A stretch of 34,637 nucleotides of DNA from Rhodospirillum sp. (GCA_021741145.1 JAIOYK010000060.1:1-34637); one strand, 5' to 3'; shown: positions 9,971-18,237, counted from the first letter of the stretch. Program-made: numbers and translations. Notes: generated by a model not told the origin, from the letters alone.

Positions 9971-10771
9971 ATGTCCCTAGCGACGATACTTGGCGTTCTT
10001 TTCGGCTTTGGTCTGTTCGTCATCTCGATCTTTCTGAGCACGGATAACTACGCCCTGTTCGTGAATTGGCCGAGCTTCATCATGGTGCTCGGTGGGACCT
10101 TCGCGGCCACCTTCATTTCCTTCGAACCCCGATACGTCTTCAATGCCCTGAAGGTGATGAGCTCGATCCTGTTCAACAGCGAGATCTCCCGGGCCATCCT
10201 CACCCATGAGGTGGGACGCATCATCCGCTGGGGGTATGTCATTCAGAAAAGCGGTCTGCCTGGCCTGGAAAGCGATGCCCAGAAGGTCCGCAAGCAGGAT
10301 CGTTTCCTCAGCTATGGGATCGATCTGGTGGTCAGCGGCTACACGGGCCAGGAGGTCCGGGAGATCCTCGCCAATACGGTGGAGACGACCTTCAAGCGGC
10401 AGGTCGTCCAAGCGGATATCCTCAAGAACATGGGAGCCACCGCCCCAGCCTTTGGCATGATCGGCACCCTTGTGGGCTTGATCATCATGCTTGACAACAT
10501 GGGCGCCGATCCCAGCAAATTGGGTCCGGGCCTCGCCGTGGCCCTCATCACCACCCTTTATGGTGTGTTGGCCGCACGCCTGATTTTCCTTCCCGCCGCC
10601 TCCAAGATTAGACAGCGGGAAGAGATTATCCGTTATCGCAACTATCTTGTGGCGGAGGGCCTTGCTCTCCTCGCGGAGCGCAAAAGCCCCCGATACATCC
10701 AGGACCGTATGAACAGCTACCTGGATCCCTCGATCCATTTCAGCATCGATAAAATGCGGGGACGGGAGTAG
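9971..10771 (+). CDS. motA: Flagellar stator protein MotA/PomA
   Basis: A 266-residue inner-membrane protein with the four-helix MotA/PomA plan: helices at ~3-22, ~32-52, ~150-172 and ~180-205, and a charged cytoplasmic loop between the second and third. The MotA signature is clear in APAFGMIGTLVGLIIMLDNM and LGPGLAVALITTLYGVLAARL. It forms the ion-conducting stator with the MotB-like protein encoded eight bases downstream, driving flagellar rotation. The ATG at 9971 is chosen because the protein then starts at helix 1 and GGCGGA lies just upstream; upstream in-frame codons would add a proline/arginine-rich leader untypical of the family. Sequence style resembles the PomA branch often coupled to sodium, but ion choice is inference. 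No other flagellar genes are in the window. Confidence 0.93.
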   Translation: MSLATILGVLFGFGLFVISIFLSTDNYALFVNWPSFIMVLGGTFAATFISFEPRYVFNALKVMSSILFNSEISRAILTHEVGRIIRWGYVIQKSGLPGLESDAQKVRKQDRFLSYGIDLVVSGYTGQEVREILANTVETTFKRQVVQADILKNMGATAPAFGMIGTLVGLIIMLDNMGADPSKLGPGLAVALITTLYGVLAARLIFLPAASKIRQREEIIRYRNYLVAEGLALLAERKSPRYIQDRMNSYLDPSIHFSIDKMRGRE

Positions 10772-10778
10772 TCGAGCC

Positions 10779-11462
10779 ATGATGGGCAACAACAATAATA
10801 TTCCACCAGAGGAAGACGACAGCGAATCCTGGATCGTTACTTTTGCCGATATGACCACGCTATTGCTCGCTTTTTTCGTGCTTCTCGTGTCCATTTCAAA
10901 AGTGGATGTGGTTCTGTTCGAACAGGTGAAAGCCGGCATTCAGGAAGGGATCGGCAATCGGGAAGTCACCCAACCCATCGAGCAACTGCGCGTCCAGACC
11001 AACGAAGTGATCAAGAGCCTGCAGGTGGAAGACGTGGTGGGAATCGGCCAGGACCAAGACGGCCTGGTCATCGAATTCGCCTCCAGCGCCTTCTACGAGC
11101 CAGGATCCGCGGAAATCCGCCCAGCCGCCATTCCGGTCCTGGAGCAAATCATCGCCACCCTGAACGAGCCCCGCTACCAGAATTTCCAAATCGAGATCCA
11201 GGGCCACACCGACGATATCCCCATCAACACGGAAAGGTTTCCGTCGAACTGGGAGTTGAGCGCCGAAAGAGCCACCCGAGTCCTGCGTCTGATGCTTGAT
11301 GATGGGGTCGACAAGGAGCGCCTTCTGGCCATCGCCTACGCCGAGGTGGCTCCCAAGGTGCCCAACCGGACACCGGAAGGACAGCCCATTCCCCTGAACC
11401 AAGAGCTGAACCGCCGGATTGCCGTCAGGGTCTATCCCCGGAACACCTATACGGGGCAGTAG
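10779..11462 (+). CDS. motB: Flagellar stator protein MotB/PomB (OmpA-like)
   Basis: A 227-residue protein: short cytoplasmic N-terminus, a single transmembrane helix (~19-41) with the essential ion-binding Asp24 in TFADMTTLLLAFFVLLVS, a linker with plug-like region (~42-100), and a C-terminal OmpA-like peptidoglycan-binding domain (~105-225; IQGHTDDIPINTERF, NWELSAERA, NRRIAVRV). It anchors the MotA complex to the wall. The spacing to motA is only eight bases, so translation is probably coupled. The segment around the Asp and the following SKVDVVLFEQVKAGI resembles PomB more than enteric MotB. A second ATG one codon later is an equally possible start. Confidence 0.93.
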   Translation: MMGNNNNIPPEEDDSESWIVTFADMTTLLLAFFVLLVSISKVDVVLFEQVKAGIQEGIGNREVTQPIEQLRVQTNEVIKSLQVEDVVGIGQDQDGLVIEFASSAFYEPGSAEIRPAAIPVLEQIIATLNEPRYQNFQIEIQGHTDDIPINTERFPSNWELSAERATRVLRLMLDDGVDKERLLAIAYAEVAPKVPNRTPEGQPIPLNQELNRRIAVRVYPRNTYTGQ

Positions 11463-11614
11463 GGTCTCCCACGCCGCTATTTCGCTTGCAAAGGTGCCTC
11501 CCCTTCCCCCATATGCGCCTTACCGTCTGGCGCCGCCCCCCGACGGATCGGAGGCCTCTTCGGACGCTCCCTCCGTTCCCGGTCGGCGTGACAGCCCGAC
11601 GGGATTTCATCCCC

Positions 11615-12319
11615 ATGCACCCGACTCTTCCGGCGACCGCGGAGCTTATCCCCGGCCTCCGATCCCTTAATCCTGTTTCCCCCCTTGATTCATCGCGCTC
11701 CGACGCCGTGGCCGAGGCCCTGTCCGGCACGGGGTGGTGCGTCGTGGAGGATTTCCTGCCCGCGGACTTGACCGCCGCTCTCCAAACCCGGGCGGCCGCC
11801 TTGGAAAGCAAGGGACTCCCTACCCAAGCGGGCATCGGCCGCGATGGGGAACTCCATCTGAACGGATCGGTCCGGAACGCTTCCATCCATTGGCTGGGCA
11901 GCACCAACGCCGCCGAATCCGCCTATCTGGGCATCATGGAAGCGTTGCGTGGGGCCCTGAACCGCCGCCTGTTCCTGGGGTTGTTCGAATTCGAAAGCCA
12001 CTTCGCCTTCTACCCCCCGGGCGGCTTCTATGCCCGGCATCTGGACTCCCTGAAAGGCGCGCGCAATCGGATGGTCAGTGTCGTGTCTTACCTCAACCCC
12101 AATTGGACCGAGGGAGACGGCGGCCAACTGATCGTCTGGAACGCGGGGGAAGACGGGCAAGAGGTCGCCCGGGTTTCACCCAAGGCCGGAACAGTCGTCG
12201 TCTTCCTGTCGGAAGAAATCCCCCACGCCGTGGAACCAACCCACCGTTCCAGACTCGCCATTCCCGGCTGGTTCCGAATCAACAGCTCCACCGTCGACCG
12301 GGTCGATCCGCCTTTGTAA
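11615..12319 (+). CDS. 2-oxoglutarate/Fe(II)-dependent oxygenase, prolyl-4-hydroxylase type
   Basis: A 234-residue cytosolic protein with the double-stranded beta-helix of 2OG-Fe(II) oxygenases. The iron ligands are visible as HLD in GGFYARHLDSLKG and His in SEEIPHAVEPT, and the 2-oxoglutarate-binding Arg in RSRLAIPGWFR. The N-terminal ~90 residues precede the catalytic core. Bacterial proteins of this type hydroxylate prolines, for example in EF-Tu, but the substrate here cannot be told. The ATG at 11615 is chosen because the preceding in-frame sequence is low-complexity and Pro/Arg-rich; an ATG at 11513 is possible. The gene starts about 150 bases after the stator operon and converges with the glutathione peroxidase gene. 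Confidence 0.85.
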   Translation: MHPTLPATAELIPGLRSLNPVSPLDSSRSDAVAEALSGTGWCVVEDFLPADLTAALQTRAAALESKGLPTQAGIGRDGELHLNGSVRNASIHWLGSTNAAESAYLGIMEALRGALNRRLFLGLFEFESHFAFYPPGGFYARHLDSLKGARNRMVSVVSYLNPNWTEGDGGQLIVWNAGEDGQEVARVSPKAGTVVVFLSEEIPHAVEPTHRSRLAIPGWFRINSSTVDRVDPPL

Positions 12320-12357
12320 CGGATTATTTTTCCGCCCACTTCAGATCCTTACCCGCC

Positions 12358-12383
12358 GACGTTCCTATTTGACGTTCCTATTT
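12358..12383 (-). repeat. 13-bp tandem duplication across the glutathione peroxidase stop codon
   Basis: GACGTTCCTATTT occurs twice in a row (12358-12370, 12371-12383; plus-strand text). Because 13 is not a multiple of three, the outer copy is read in a new frame and supplies the present TAG stop. Without the duplication the protein would end in NRNVGG rather than NRNVK. Confidence 0.9.
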
Positions 12384-12925
12384 AATGCATCCTCGACCGC
12401 CTTGGTGACCTGGGGCGAAAGGGGGTCCGTCGCCGTGGCAAAAGCCCCTGCGAGGGACCCATCCGGGGCGATCAGATACTTGTGAAAATTCCAGCTTGGC
12501 GTGGGAAGATCCGTTCGGCTGTCCCTGGCCCAGGCATAAAAGGGGTGGATCCCCTCCCCCTTCACCACGGTCTTTTCGGTCAAGGGGAAGTCCACGGAAA
12601 AGGTGGTTTCGCAGAAATCCTTGATCTCGGTTGCCGTTCCCGGTTCCTGACCGCCGAAATCATTCGACGGAACGCCAAGGACCACCAATCCCTGATCCCG
12701 ATAGCGCTCCCAAAGTGCCTGTAGGCCCTCGTATTGCGGTGTGAAACCGCAACGTGACGCCGTATTGACCACCAGAATGGGCTTTCCGACCCAGGCCTTC
12801 AGCGGCAGGGTCCCGCCTTCAATGCTTTTGAAGGTGAAATGATGGGCCGTTTCGGCCTTGGCTGCCCCTCCAAGTCCGGCGGCGGTCATGACCGTGGCGA
12901 TAAACAAGGTGAACCGGTTGCGCAT
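12365..12925 (-). CDS. Periplasmic glutathione peroxidase-family protein (thiol peroxidase)
   Basis: A 186-residue protein with a clear signal peptide (MRNRFTLFIATVMTAAG, cleavage probably after AKA at residue 24), so it should act in the periplasm. The GPx fold has the peroxidatic cysteine at 59 in NTASRCGFTPQYEGL, the glutamine at 93 in SNDFGGQEPG and Trp145/Asn146 in SWNFHKY, completing the Cys-Gln-Trp-Asn active site. Cysteine replaces selenocysteine, as in bacterial BtuE-like enzymes, which usually use thioredoxin-like reductants. The start at 12925 is preferred since AGAGG lies nine bases upstream; an ATG nine bases earlier has that motif directly abutting it. It follows smpB by 76 bases on the same strand. 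Its last codons were altered by a 13-base duplication. Confidence 0.93.
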   Translation of the reverse strand: MRNRFTLFIATVMTAAGLGGAAKAETAHHFTFKSIEGGTLPLKAWVGKPILVVNTASRCGFTPQYEGLQALWERYRDQGLVVLGVPSNDFGGQEPGTATEIKDFCETTFSVDFPLTEKTVVKGEGIHPFYAWARDSRTDLPTPSWNFHKYLIAPDGSLAGAFATATDPLSPQVTKAVEDALNRNVK

Positions 12926-13001
12926 GGAGGGCATCCTCTGGGAATGGGGCTCCGGGAATGGGGACCGTCTTCCCTTCATATGGCGTGACGGGCCACTTGG
13001 A

Positions 13002-13481
13002 TCACCCCTTGGCGCGCAACAAACGGGCCTTATCGCGATTCCACTCCCGTTCCTTGATGGCATGGCGCTTGTCATGGCTCTTTCGGCCCTTGGCAAGGCC
13101 GAGAGTCAGCTTCGCCAAACCCCGGTCATTGAAATAGAGGTAGAGGGGAACCAGAGTCATCCCATCCTTGGTGACGGCGCTGATGAGCTTTTGAGCCTCC
13201 CGCTTGTGGACCAGCAGTTTGCGATGGCGGCGGGTCTCGTGTCCCATGCCTTTCATCGCCTGTTGCCATTCGGCGATATAGGCATTGAACAGGTACAGTT
13301 CACCATTCTTGGGGCCAGCAAAGGAATCAGCGATATTGGCCCTGCCGGACCGGAGGGATTTCACCTCCGTTCCAAACAGCATGACACCGACCTCGAGGGT
13401 TTCCTCGATGTCGTAGTCATGGCGGGCGCGGCGGTTTTCCGCGACCCGGCCATGGGATATCAGTGCATTACCTCGGGACAT
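13002..13481 (-). CDS. smpB: SsrA-binding protein SmpB
   Basis: A 159-residue cytosolic protein matching SmpB over its whole length: [50 protein letters not shown] and the basic tail [19 protein letters not shown]. It binds tmRNA and brings it to stalled ribosomes for trans-translation. AAGG lies upstream of the ATG. It starts nine bases after the dapA stop, so the two form an operon, an arrangement common in alphaproteobacteria. The tmRNA gene itself is not visible in this window. Confidence 0.97.
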   Translation of the reverse strand: MSRGNALISHGRVAENRRARHDYDIEETLEVGVMLFGTEVKSLRSGRANIADSFAGPKNGELYLFNAYIAEWQQAMKGMGHETRRHRKLLVHKREAQKLISAVTKDGMTLVPLYLYFNDRGLAKLTLGLAKGRKSHDKRHAIKEREWNRDKARLLRAKG

Positions 13482-13490
13482 GAGATTACC

Positions 13491-14369
13491 TTACAGGACT
13501 CCCACATGGACCATGGCCGCTTCCACTTTCTTCCGGGCTGTCTCGGACAGGGGCACCATGGGCAGGCGCATCTCGGCGCCCATCTTTCCCAACAGGCTGG
13601 CGCCATATTTGGCCGGACCCGGGTTGGGTTCGCAGAACATGGCATCATGCAGGGGCATCAGTTTATCGCGAATGGCGAAACAGGTCTCCAGATCCCCCGT
13701 CCTCCAGGCGGCGTGCAACGCCGCGCAGAGCTTTGGCGCGACGTTGGAAGTCACCGAAATGCAGCCGACACCACCCTGAGCGAGGAAGGCGGTGATGGTG
13801 GCATCCTCGCCGGAGAGCTGGCAGAAGTCCGGACCGATGGCCAGCCGGGTCATCAGGGGCCGATCCAATTTCGCGGTGGCGTCCTTCACCCCCTTGATAT
13901 TGGGCAGGTCCTTGGCCAGCCGAGCCATGGTCTCGACGCTCATGTCGATGATCGAGCGACCGGGAATGTTGTAGATGATCACCGGCAGGCCATCGGCGGC
14001 CTCGGCCACGGCCTTGTAGTGCTGGTACAGACCTTCCTGATTGGGCTTATTGTAATAGGGCGTCACCACCAGCACCGCGTCGGCCCCGGTCTTTACGGCG
14101 AACTTCGTGAAATCAATGGCTTCCATGGTATTGTTCGAACCCGCTCCGGCAATCACCGGAACCTTGCCCTTGGCCACCTCGACGCACAGCGCCACCACCC
14201 GTTTGTGTTCGTCGTGGGACAGCGTGGGGGATTCCCCCGTGGTGCCCACGGGAACGAGGCCTTCCGTACCCTCGGCGATCTGCCAAGTCACGAAATCCTG
14301 AAAGGCGCGCTCGTCGACCGCGCCGTCGCGGAAGGGGGTCACGAGTGCCGTGAGGGAGCCCTGAAACAT
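13491..14369 (-). CDS. dapA: 4-hydroxy-tetrahydrodipicolinate synthase DapA
   Basis: A 292-residue TIM-barrel aldolase of normal family length. It condenses pyruvate with aspartate semialdehyde, the first committed step to diaminopimelate and lysine, in the cytosol. The Schiff-base lysine is Lys162 in [11 protein letters not shown], the catalytic tyrosine Tyr133 in IIYNIPGRS, and the TTGES loop is at 43-47. CCGGAG lies seven bases before the ATG. First gene of a dapA-smpB unit; the lytic transglycosylase gene is transcribed divergently from about 260 bases away. Confidence 0.97.
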   Translation of the reverse strand: MFQGSLTALVTPFRDGAVDERAFQDFVTWQIAEGTEGLVPVGTTGESPTLSHDEHKRVVALCVEVAKGKVPVIAGAGSNNTMEAIDFTKFAVKTGADAVLVVTPYYNKPNQEGLYQHYKAVAEAADGLPVIIYNIPGRSIIDMSVETMARLAKDLPNIKGVKDATAKLDRPLMTRLAIGPDFCQLSGEDATITAFLAQGGVGCISVTSNVAPKLCAALHAAWRTGDLETCFAIRDKLMPLHDAMFCEPNPGPAKYGASLLGKMGAEMRLPMVPLSETARKKVEAAMVHVGVL

Positions 14370-14572
14370 GGTATTCTCCGGATCATTGGTTTTGCTTGCC
14401 GCGTGCGGGGACGCGGACCGGCCTTTGTATCACAGCGACGGCCCGGAGCAAGACCGGCGTTTCCAGGACCGACAGGTTCCAGGACCACCGGAATTGACTG
14501 CCGGGGCCTCCACGGAAGGATCACTTGAGTGGGAAGAGGAATAGACTCTTGCGGTAATGGGCTGGCACCCCC

Positions 14573-14628
14573 ATCGTCAAGGGGCCCAGCATCGTTCAGG
14601 GGCCCCACCACCGACTAAGGGGAAGTTC
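14573..14628 (+). repeat. Degenerate triplicate of ~19 bp ahead of the lytic transglycosylase gene
   Basis: Three related units start at 14573 (ATCGTCAAGGGGCCC), 14591 (ATCGTTCAGGGGCCCC) and 14610 (ACCGACTAAGGGGAAG). The AAGGGGAAG of the third is the ribosome-binding site of the following TTG start. The first two contain GGGGCCC palindromes. The rest of the ~260-base dapA-slt gap shows no gene or clear promoter. Confidence 0.5.
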
Positions 14629-14629
14629 C

Positions 14630-16639
14630 TTGCGCCTACCCAGGATCGCCGCCGCCCTCGCCGCCGCCCTCGCCACGTTCTCCCCGATCCTCGCGCCGCC
14701 CGCCTTGGCTGAGAACACCCTGTCGGTGATCGACGCGGCAACCTACGCCGCGGCCTTCGATGCCGCGGACAAGGACGAATGGAGCACCGCCAGGAATTTG
14801 GCCCGCAAGACCACCGACCCGCTGTTGGCCGATGTGGTCTGGTGGCGTCACCTGCAGGTCAATGGCGGCAAGGACGACCCAGGAATTCAGGAGCGCATGG
14901 CTTTTCTTGATCACCATCCGGATTGGCCCCGGACCGGAACGATCCAGCGCTTGGTGGAAAATGACATGTTGGACCGTCAACCCCCAGCCAAGAACGCCAT
15001 CGCCTTTTTCACACGCCGCCCCCCCGTTTCCAACAAGGGGAAGCTTGTCCTTGCCCGTGCCTACATGGACAGCGGCTTGCCGGACAAGGCCAGCCCCCTG
15101 GTCCGGGAGGCTTGGGTCGACGGGGATTATTCCCAAAAGGACGAAACAAACGCGCTTGCCCGGTTCCGGTCCCTTCTGACCGCCAAGGACCACTGGGCAC
15201 GGGCCGATCGACTGGTTTGGGATGACCAGTATCCGGCGGCCAACCGTATGCTCCGCCTGCTCGACAAAGGCCACGCCAGCCTGATCAGCGCCCGCATCGT
15301 GCTGGGCTCGGGCAAGGGCAATGCCGATGCCGCGGTGGCCGCGGTGCCCAAGGACCTGCGCGGTGACCCTGGGTTGGTCTTCGAGCGGGTCCGTTGGCGT
15401 CGCATGGCGGGCCTGACCGCCGCCGCCGGGGACCTGCTGGTGGAAAAGGGAACCGCCACGGGGCGGGAAGACAAGTGGTGGCGGGAACGGGCCATCCTGA
15501 TCCGCGACGCCCTGGATGCTCACCAGGTTAAAAAGGCCTATCGCTTGGCCGCGAGCCACGAACACGACCAGGGCGCGGCCTTTGCCGAGGGAGAGTGGCT
15601 CGCGGGGTGGATCGCCCTGCGGTTCCTGAAGGACCCGGCCAAGGCCTATCCCCATTTCACGAGTCTCCATGACGGCGTCGCCACGCCCATCAGCCGTTCC
15701 CGCGGGGCCTATTGGGCCGGACGGGCCGCGGAAGCCCTCAAAAAGCCCAAGGAAGCGACCGCTTGGTACGAGAAAGCGGCGATTCACCCAGCGACCTTCT
15801 ATGGCCAGTTGGCCGCGGAAAAGCTGGGCAAGCCCCTGTCGAGTTTGATCCCCGCCCAGGACCCGGCCCCCACCGCCGAGGCTCGGGCCGCCCTTGCCGC
15901 CGATCCCATGGTGACGATCGCCCGGCAATTGGCCGAGTTGAATCGCCGCGACGAATTAATGTCTTTCATCCTGACCCTCAATGGAAAATACACCGACTTG
16001 GCGTCCAGGGGCGCGATCGCCGCCATCGCCTTGGACAAGGGGCATCTGGGCGTGGGAGTCCACATGGCCCGACGGGCCTCGCTGGACGGGACCCTGCTGG
16101 CCGAGGGAGGTTATCCCCTGCCCCCGGGCCTGACCGAACGGGTGGTTGACCACGCCAATCGCCAGAACCTGCACCCCGCGGAGATTCTGGGATTGGCTCG
16201 ACAGGAAAGCAACTTCGACCCCACGGCCCACTCCAGGGTCGGTGCCCTGGGCCTGATGCAATTGATGCCCGCCACGGCCAGAAAAGTGTCCGAACAAGAG
16301 GGCATCCCCTTCAATCAGACCAATCTAACCGAGGACCCCGCCTATAACGTGCGCCTGGGCGCCCGTTACCTCGGTGACCTGATGAAACGTTTTGGCGGAT
16401 CCGTCGTCCTATCTGCTGCGGGGTATAACGCCGGGCCCGGACGGCCAGTCCAATGGATGAAAGACAACGGCGACCCTCGGACCATGTCCCTTGAAAACGC
16501 CGTTGATTGGATCGAGAAGATTCCCTTTCCGGAAACCCGGAATTACGTCCAGCGGGTGATCGAGGGAATGCTGGTCTATAGAGTCCGTTTGGGCGAGACC
16601 CTGCCGGTCAACGCGCCCAGTGCCGCCGTAAAGGGATAG
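14630..16639 (+). CDS. slt: Soluble lytic murein transglycosylase (Slt family)
   Basis: A 669-residue exported enzyme. The signal peptide (LPRIAAALAAALATFSPI..., cleavage near ALA/EN) is followed by a long helical superhelix (~30-490) and a C-terminal SLT goose-lysozyme-like domain (~505-640). The catalytic glutamate is Glu526 in GLARQESNFDP, followed by GALGLMQLMPATA and AAGYNAGPGR. It cleaves peptidoglycan with 1,6-anhydro product formation in the periplasm. The start is TTG at 14630 with AAGGGGAAG five bases upstream; no ATG precedes the signal peptide in frame. The haloacid dehalogenase gene follows seven bases later. Confidence 0.93.
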   Translation: MRLPRIAAALAAALATFSPILAPPALAENTLSVIDAATYAAAFDAADKDEWSTARNLARKTTDPLLADVVWWRHLQVNGGKDDPGIQERMAFLDHHPDWPRTGTIQRLVENDMLDRQPPAKNAIAFFTRRPPVSNKGKLVLARAYMDSGLPDKASPLVREAWVDGDYSQKDETNALARFRSLLTAKDHWARADRLVWDDQYPAANRMLRLLDKGHASLISARIVLGSGKGNADAAVAAVPKDLRGDPGLVFERVRWRRMAGLTAAAGDLLVEKGTATGREDKWWRERAILIRDALDAHQVKKAYRLAASHEHDQGAAFAEGEWLAGWIALRFLKDPAKAYPHFTSLHDGVATPISRSRGAYWAGRAAEALKKPKEATAWYEKAAIHPATFYGQLAAEKLGKPLSSLIPAQDPAPTAEARAALAADPMVTIARQLAELNRRDELMSFILTLNGKYTDLASRGAIAAIALDKGHLGVGVHMARRASLDGTLLAEGGYPLPPGLTERVVDHANRQNLHPAEILGLARQESNFDPTAHSRVGALGLMQLMPATARKVSEQEGIPFNQTNLTEDPAYNVRLGARYLGDLMKRFGGSVVLSAAGYNAGPGRPVQWMKDNGDPRTMSLENAVDWIEKIPFPETRNYVQRVIEGMLVYRVRLGETLPVNAPSAAVKG

Positions 16640-16646
16640 ATCCACC

Positions 16647-17342
16647 ATGACCACGACAGCGCCCACCTCGGTCGCCTGCGTCTTCGACGCCTATGGAACA
16701 CTTCTGGACGTGAATGCCGCGGCCCGGGCCGTGAGCGGCGAACTGGGAGACCTGTGGGAAGACTTCTCCATTCTCTGGCGCCAGAAGCAGCTGGAATACT
16801 CTTGGTTGCGGACGCTGATGGACCGGCATGCCGATTTCTGGAGCGTAACGGGCGCGGCCCTGGACCATGCCGACAAGGCGCTCGGCATGGACATCACGCC
16901 GGACCTGCGAGCCCGCCTAATGGCCCTTTACATGACCCTGGAGGCCTATGGGGAAGTAGCCGGAGTGCTGGACGCCCTGAAGGCCAAGGGCCTGCCGTTG
17001 GTGATTTTGTCCAATGGGACACCGCGCATGTTGGACTCCGCGACCCGCCACGCGGGCATCCGCGACCTGTTCGACGCCATCCTGTCCGTGGAGGAAGTCG
17101 CCGCCTATAAACCCCACCCCAGCGTCTACCAACTGGCCCAGGACCGCCTGCTCATTCCCCGGGAACGAATCCTGTTCCTGTCGTCCAACGGATGGGATAT
17201 CGCCGGAGCGGCGTCCTTCGGGTTCACCACCGCCTGGATCAATCGATTCAACAGGCCTCGGGAAAACCTATCCCACGGACCAGCCCACGAATTGAGAGAC
17301 CTGACGAGCGTTCCGGAGCTTGTGGAGCACCTTCGCCGATAA
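16647..17342 (+). CDS. 2-haloacid dehalogenase-type HAD hydrolase (type II)
   Basis: A 231-residue cytosolic HAD protein of the L-2-haloacid dehalogenase branch. The nucleophile is Asp14 in FDAYGTLLD. The halide-binding Arg/Tyr region (LWRQKQLEYSWL), LSNG, YKPHPSVY and SSNGWDIAGAASFG are all present, which is nearly the full active-site set. It would hydrolyse 2-haloalkanoic acids to 2-hydroxyacids with inversion; physiological substrates of such chromosomal copies are often unknown. It is probably cotranscribed with slt (seven-base gap), a chance-looking pairing. AAGGGA lies about nine bases before the ATG. The 3' end is tandemly duplicated. Confidence 0.9.
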   Translation: MTTTAPTSVACVFDAYGTLLDVNAAARAVSGELGDLWEDFSILWRQKQLEYSWLRTLMDRHADFWSVTGAALDHADKALGMDITPDLRARLMALYMTLEAYGEVAGVLDALKAKGLPLVILSNGTPRMLDSATRHAGIRDLFDAILSVEEVAAYKPHPSVYQLAQDRLLIPRERILFLSSNGWDIAGAASFGFTTAWINRFNRPRENLSHGPAHELRDLTSVPELVEHLRR

Positions 17343-17356
17343 GACCTTCGCCGATA
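17329..17356 (+). repeat. 15-bp-period duplication at the haloacid dehalogenase stop codon
   Basis: ACCTTCGCCGATA occurs at 17329-17341 and again at 17344-17356. The first copy contains the last codons and part of the TAA stop. The second copy can pair with GGCGAA at 17362-17367 to form a small hairpin (TTCGCC-N9-GGCGAA), which may serve as a weak transcript end. Confidence 0.85.
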
Positions 17357-17701
17357 GGATTGGCGAAAGGGTACCGATCACCCTAAGGGGCGATCCGCTG
17401 GATCGTTCCCCCGCCACACTACCTAGCCTTTTCTCCCGTCTCCCTCCGTCTCCCGACGCATGGCCTTCCTCGCATCGTCGGGCGAACGCCACTCTTCTTC
17501 GTTCGGCCCTACAGGTCCGATTCTTGTTCATCGGTCCGTGGGTTTCGCCTCATGCACCGCAACCAGCCGCCCCGCCTTATGACGCGTAATGCCCGCGTGG
17601 CGTTTGAACACGATACACGTTGTATGAGTTTCAACCCATTCAACTTGATCTTATGGGGAACTTGCCCTCACAGGAAGGCGCTCACGCTGGGCGCACCGCG
17701 A
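17357..17701. other. Intergenic region with a possible small-RNA unit
   Basis: About 345 bases without a supported protein gene. On the plus strand TTGAAC (17604-17609 area) and TATGAG about 16 bases later resemble a promoter, and the hairpin at 17702-17727 with a T-run follows about 80-100 bases downstream. A short plus-strand transcript is possible, but no known RNA family is recognised and the hairpin is also explained as the bactofilin terminator. Confidence 0.25.
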
Positions 17702-17727
17702 AAAAGGCACCCAATCGGGTGCCTTTT
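17702..17727 (-). terminator. Rho-independent terminator of the bactofilin operon (possibly bidirectional)
   Basis: Perfect 11-base arms AAAAGGCACCC (17702-17712) and GGGTGCCTTTT (17717-17727) with a 4-base loop. On the minus strand it lies 25 bases after the bactofilin stop and ends in five T. On the plus strand the right arm ends in four T. Confidence 0.9.
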
Positions 17728-17751
17728 GTCTTGGACCCTTCCGCTCTTCGC

Positions 17752-18237
17752 TCAGGACGTGGCTGGGGCTTCCGCCTTCGCCTCCGTCTTCTCCGGACGT
17801 CTGGCCTCGGCCTTCTTTCCGTCGGTGAGCATCAGGTCAACAGGTTCCATGATACGACGACAATGACCTTCCATGTAGGCGCCGGGCTCGATGGCCAAGC
17901 TCTCATGGCTGATATCGCCGTTCATACGGGCCGTGCTGGAAAGGAATACGGATTTCGCATTCACCTGCCCGTTGACGGAACCGTGCATCCGGATGCGCTC
18001 GGCCTTTATCTCGCCCGTGACGCCGCCGGAAATCCCGATGATTAACGAAGAACAGCGGATATCCCCTTCTACCCGCCCGTCAATCTGTATTTCACCGGCG
18101 CTTTGCAGATCACCCGTAACGGTCAGATCAGCGCTGATGATCGAAGGGACACTCCGCTCCGAGGAGGCCGAATCGGCCTTCTGGCTCTCGGGGATAGAGG
18201 TGGGCTTCACCGGTTTGCTATTTGCCTTCGAAAACAT
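17752..18237 (-). CDS. Bactofilin (polymer-forming cytoskeletal protein)
   Basis: A 161-residue protein: an unstructured N-tail (~1-30), the bactofilin beta-helix domain (~32-135; ISADLTVTGDLQSAGEIQIDG, VEGDIRC, GEIKAERIRMHGSVNGQVNA, NGDISHESLAIEPGAYMEGHC) and a Lys/Glu/Ala tail. Bactofilins self-assemble into filaments without nucleotide and localise wall enzymes. Its start overlaps the 3' end of the M23 peptidase gene by 20 bases, so the two are probably translationally coupled and work together. Such peptidase-bactofilin pairs are known in other proteobacteria. A strong terminator follows. Confidence 0.93.
   Translation of the reverse strand: MFSKANSKPVKPTSIPESQKADSASSERSVPSIISADLTVTGDLQSAGEIQIDGRVEGDIRCSSLIIGISGGVTGEIKAERIRMHGSVNGQVNAKSVFLSSTARMNGDISHESLAIEPGAYMEGHCRRIMEPVDLMLTDGKKAEARRPEKTEAKAEAPATS

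Noticed and set aside
12858-14528. Long plus-strand open frame across smpB and dapA
   Set aside because: Both opposite genes are clear family members over full length; this frame has no domain and is a shadow.
14636-15928. Minus-strand frame opposite slt
   Set aside because: Gly/Pro/Arg-rich shadow without motifs; the plus-strand Slt protein has signal peptide and catalytic domain.
17343-17751. tmRNA, 4.5S RNA or tRNA in the longest non-coding gap
   Set aside because: No conserved tRNA T-loop, SRP core or tmRNA acceptor sequence could be found; tRNAs were also sought elsewhere without success.
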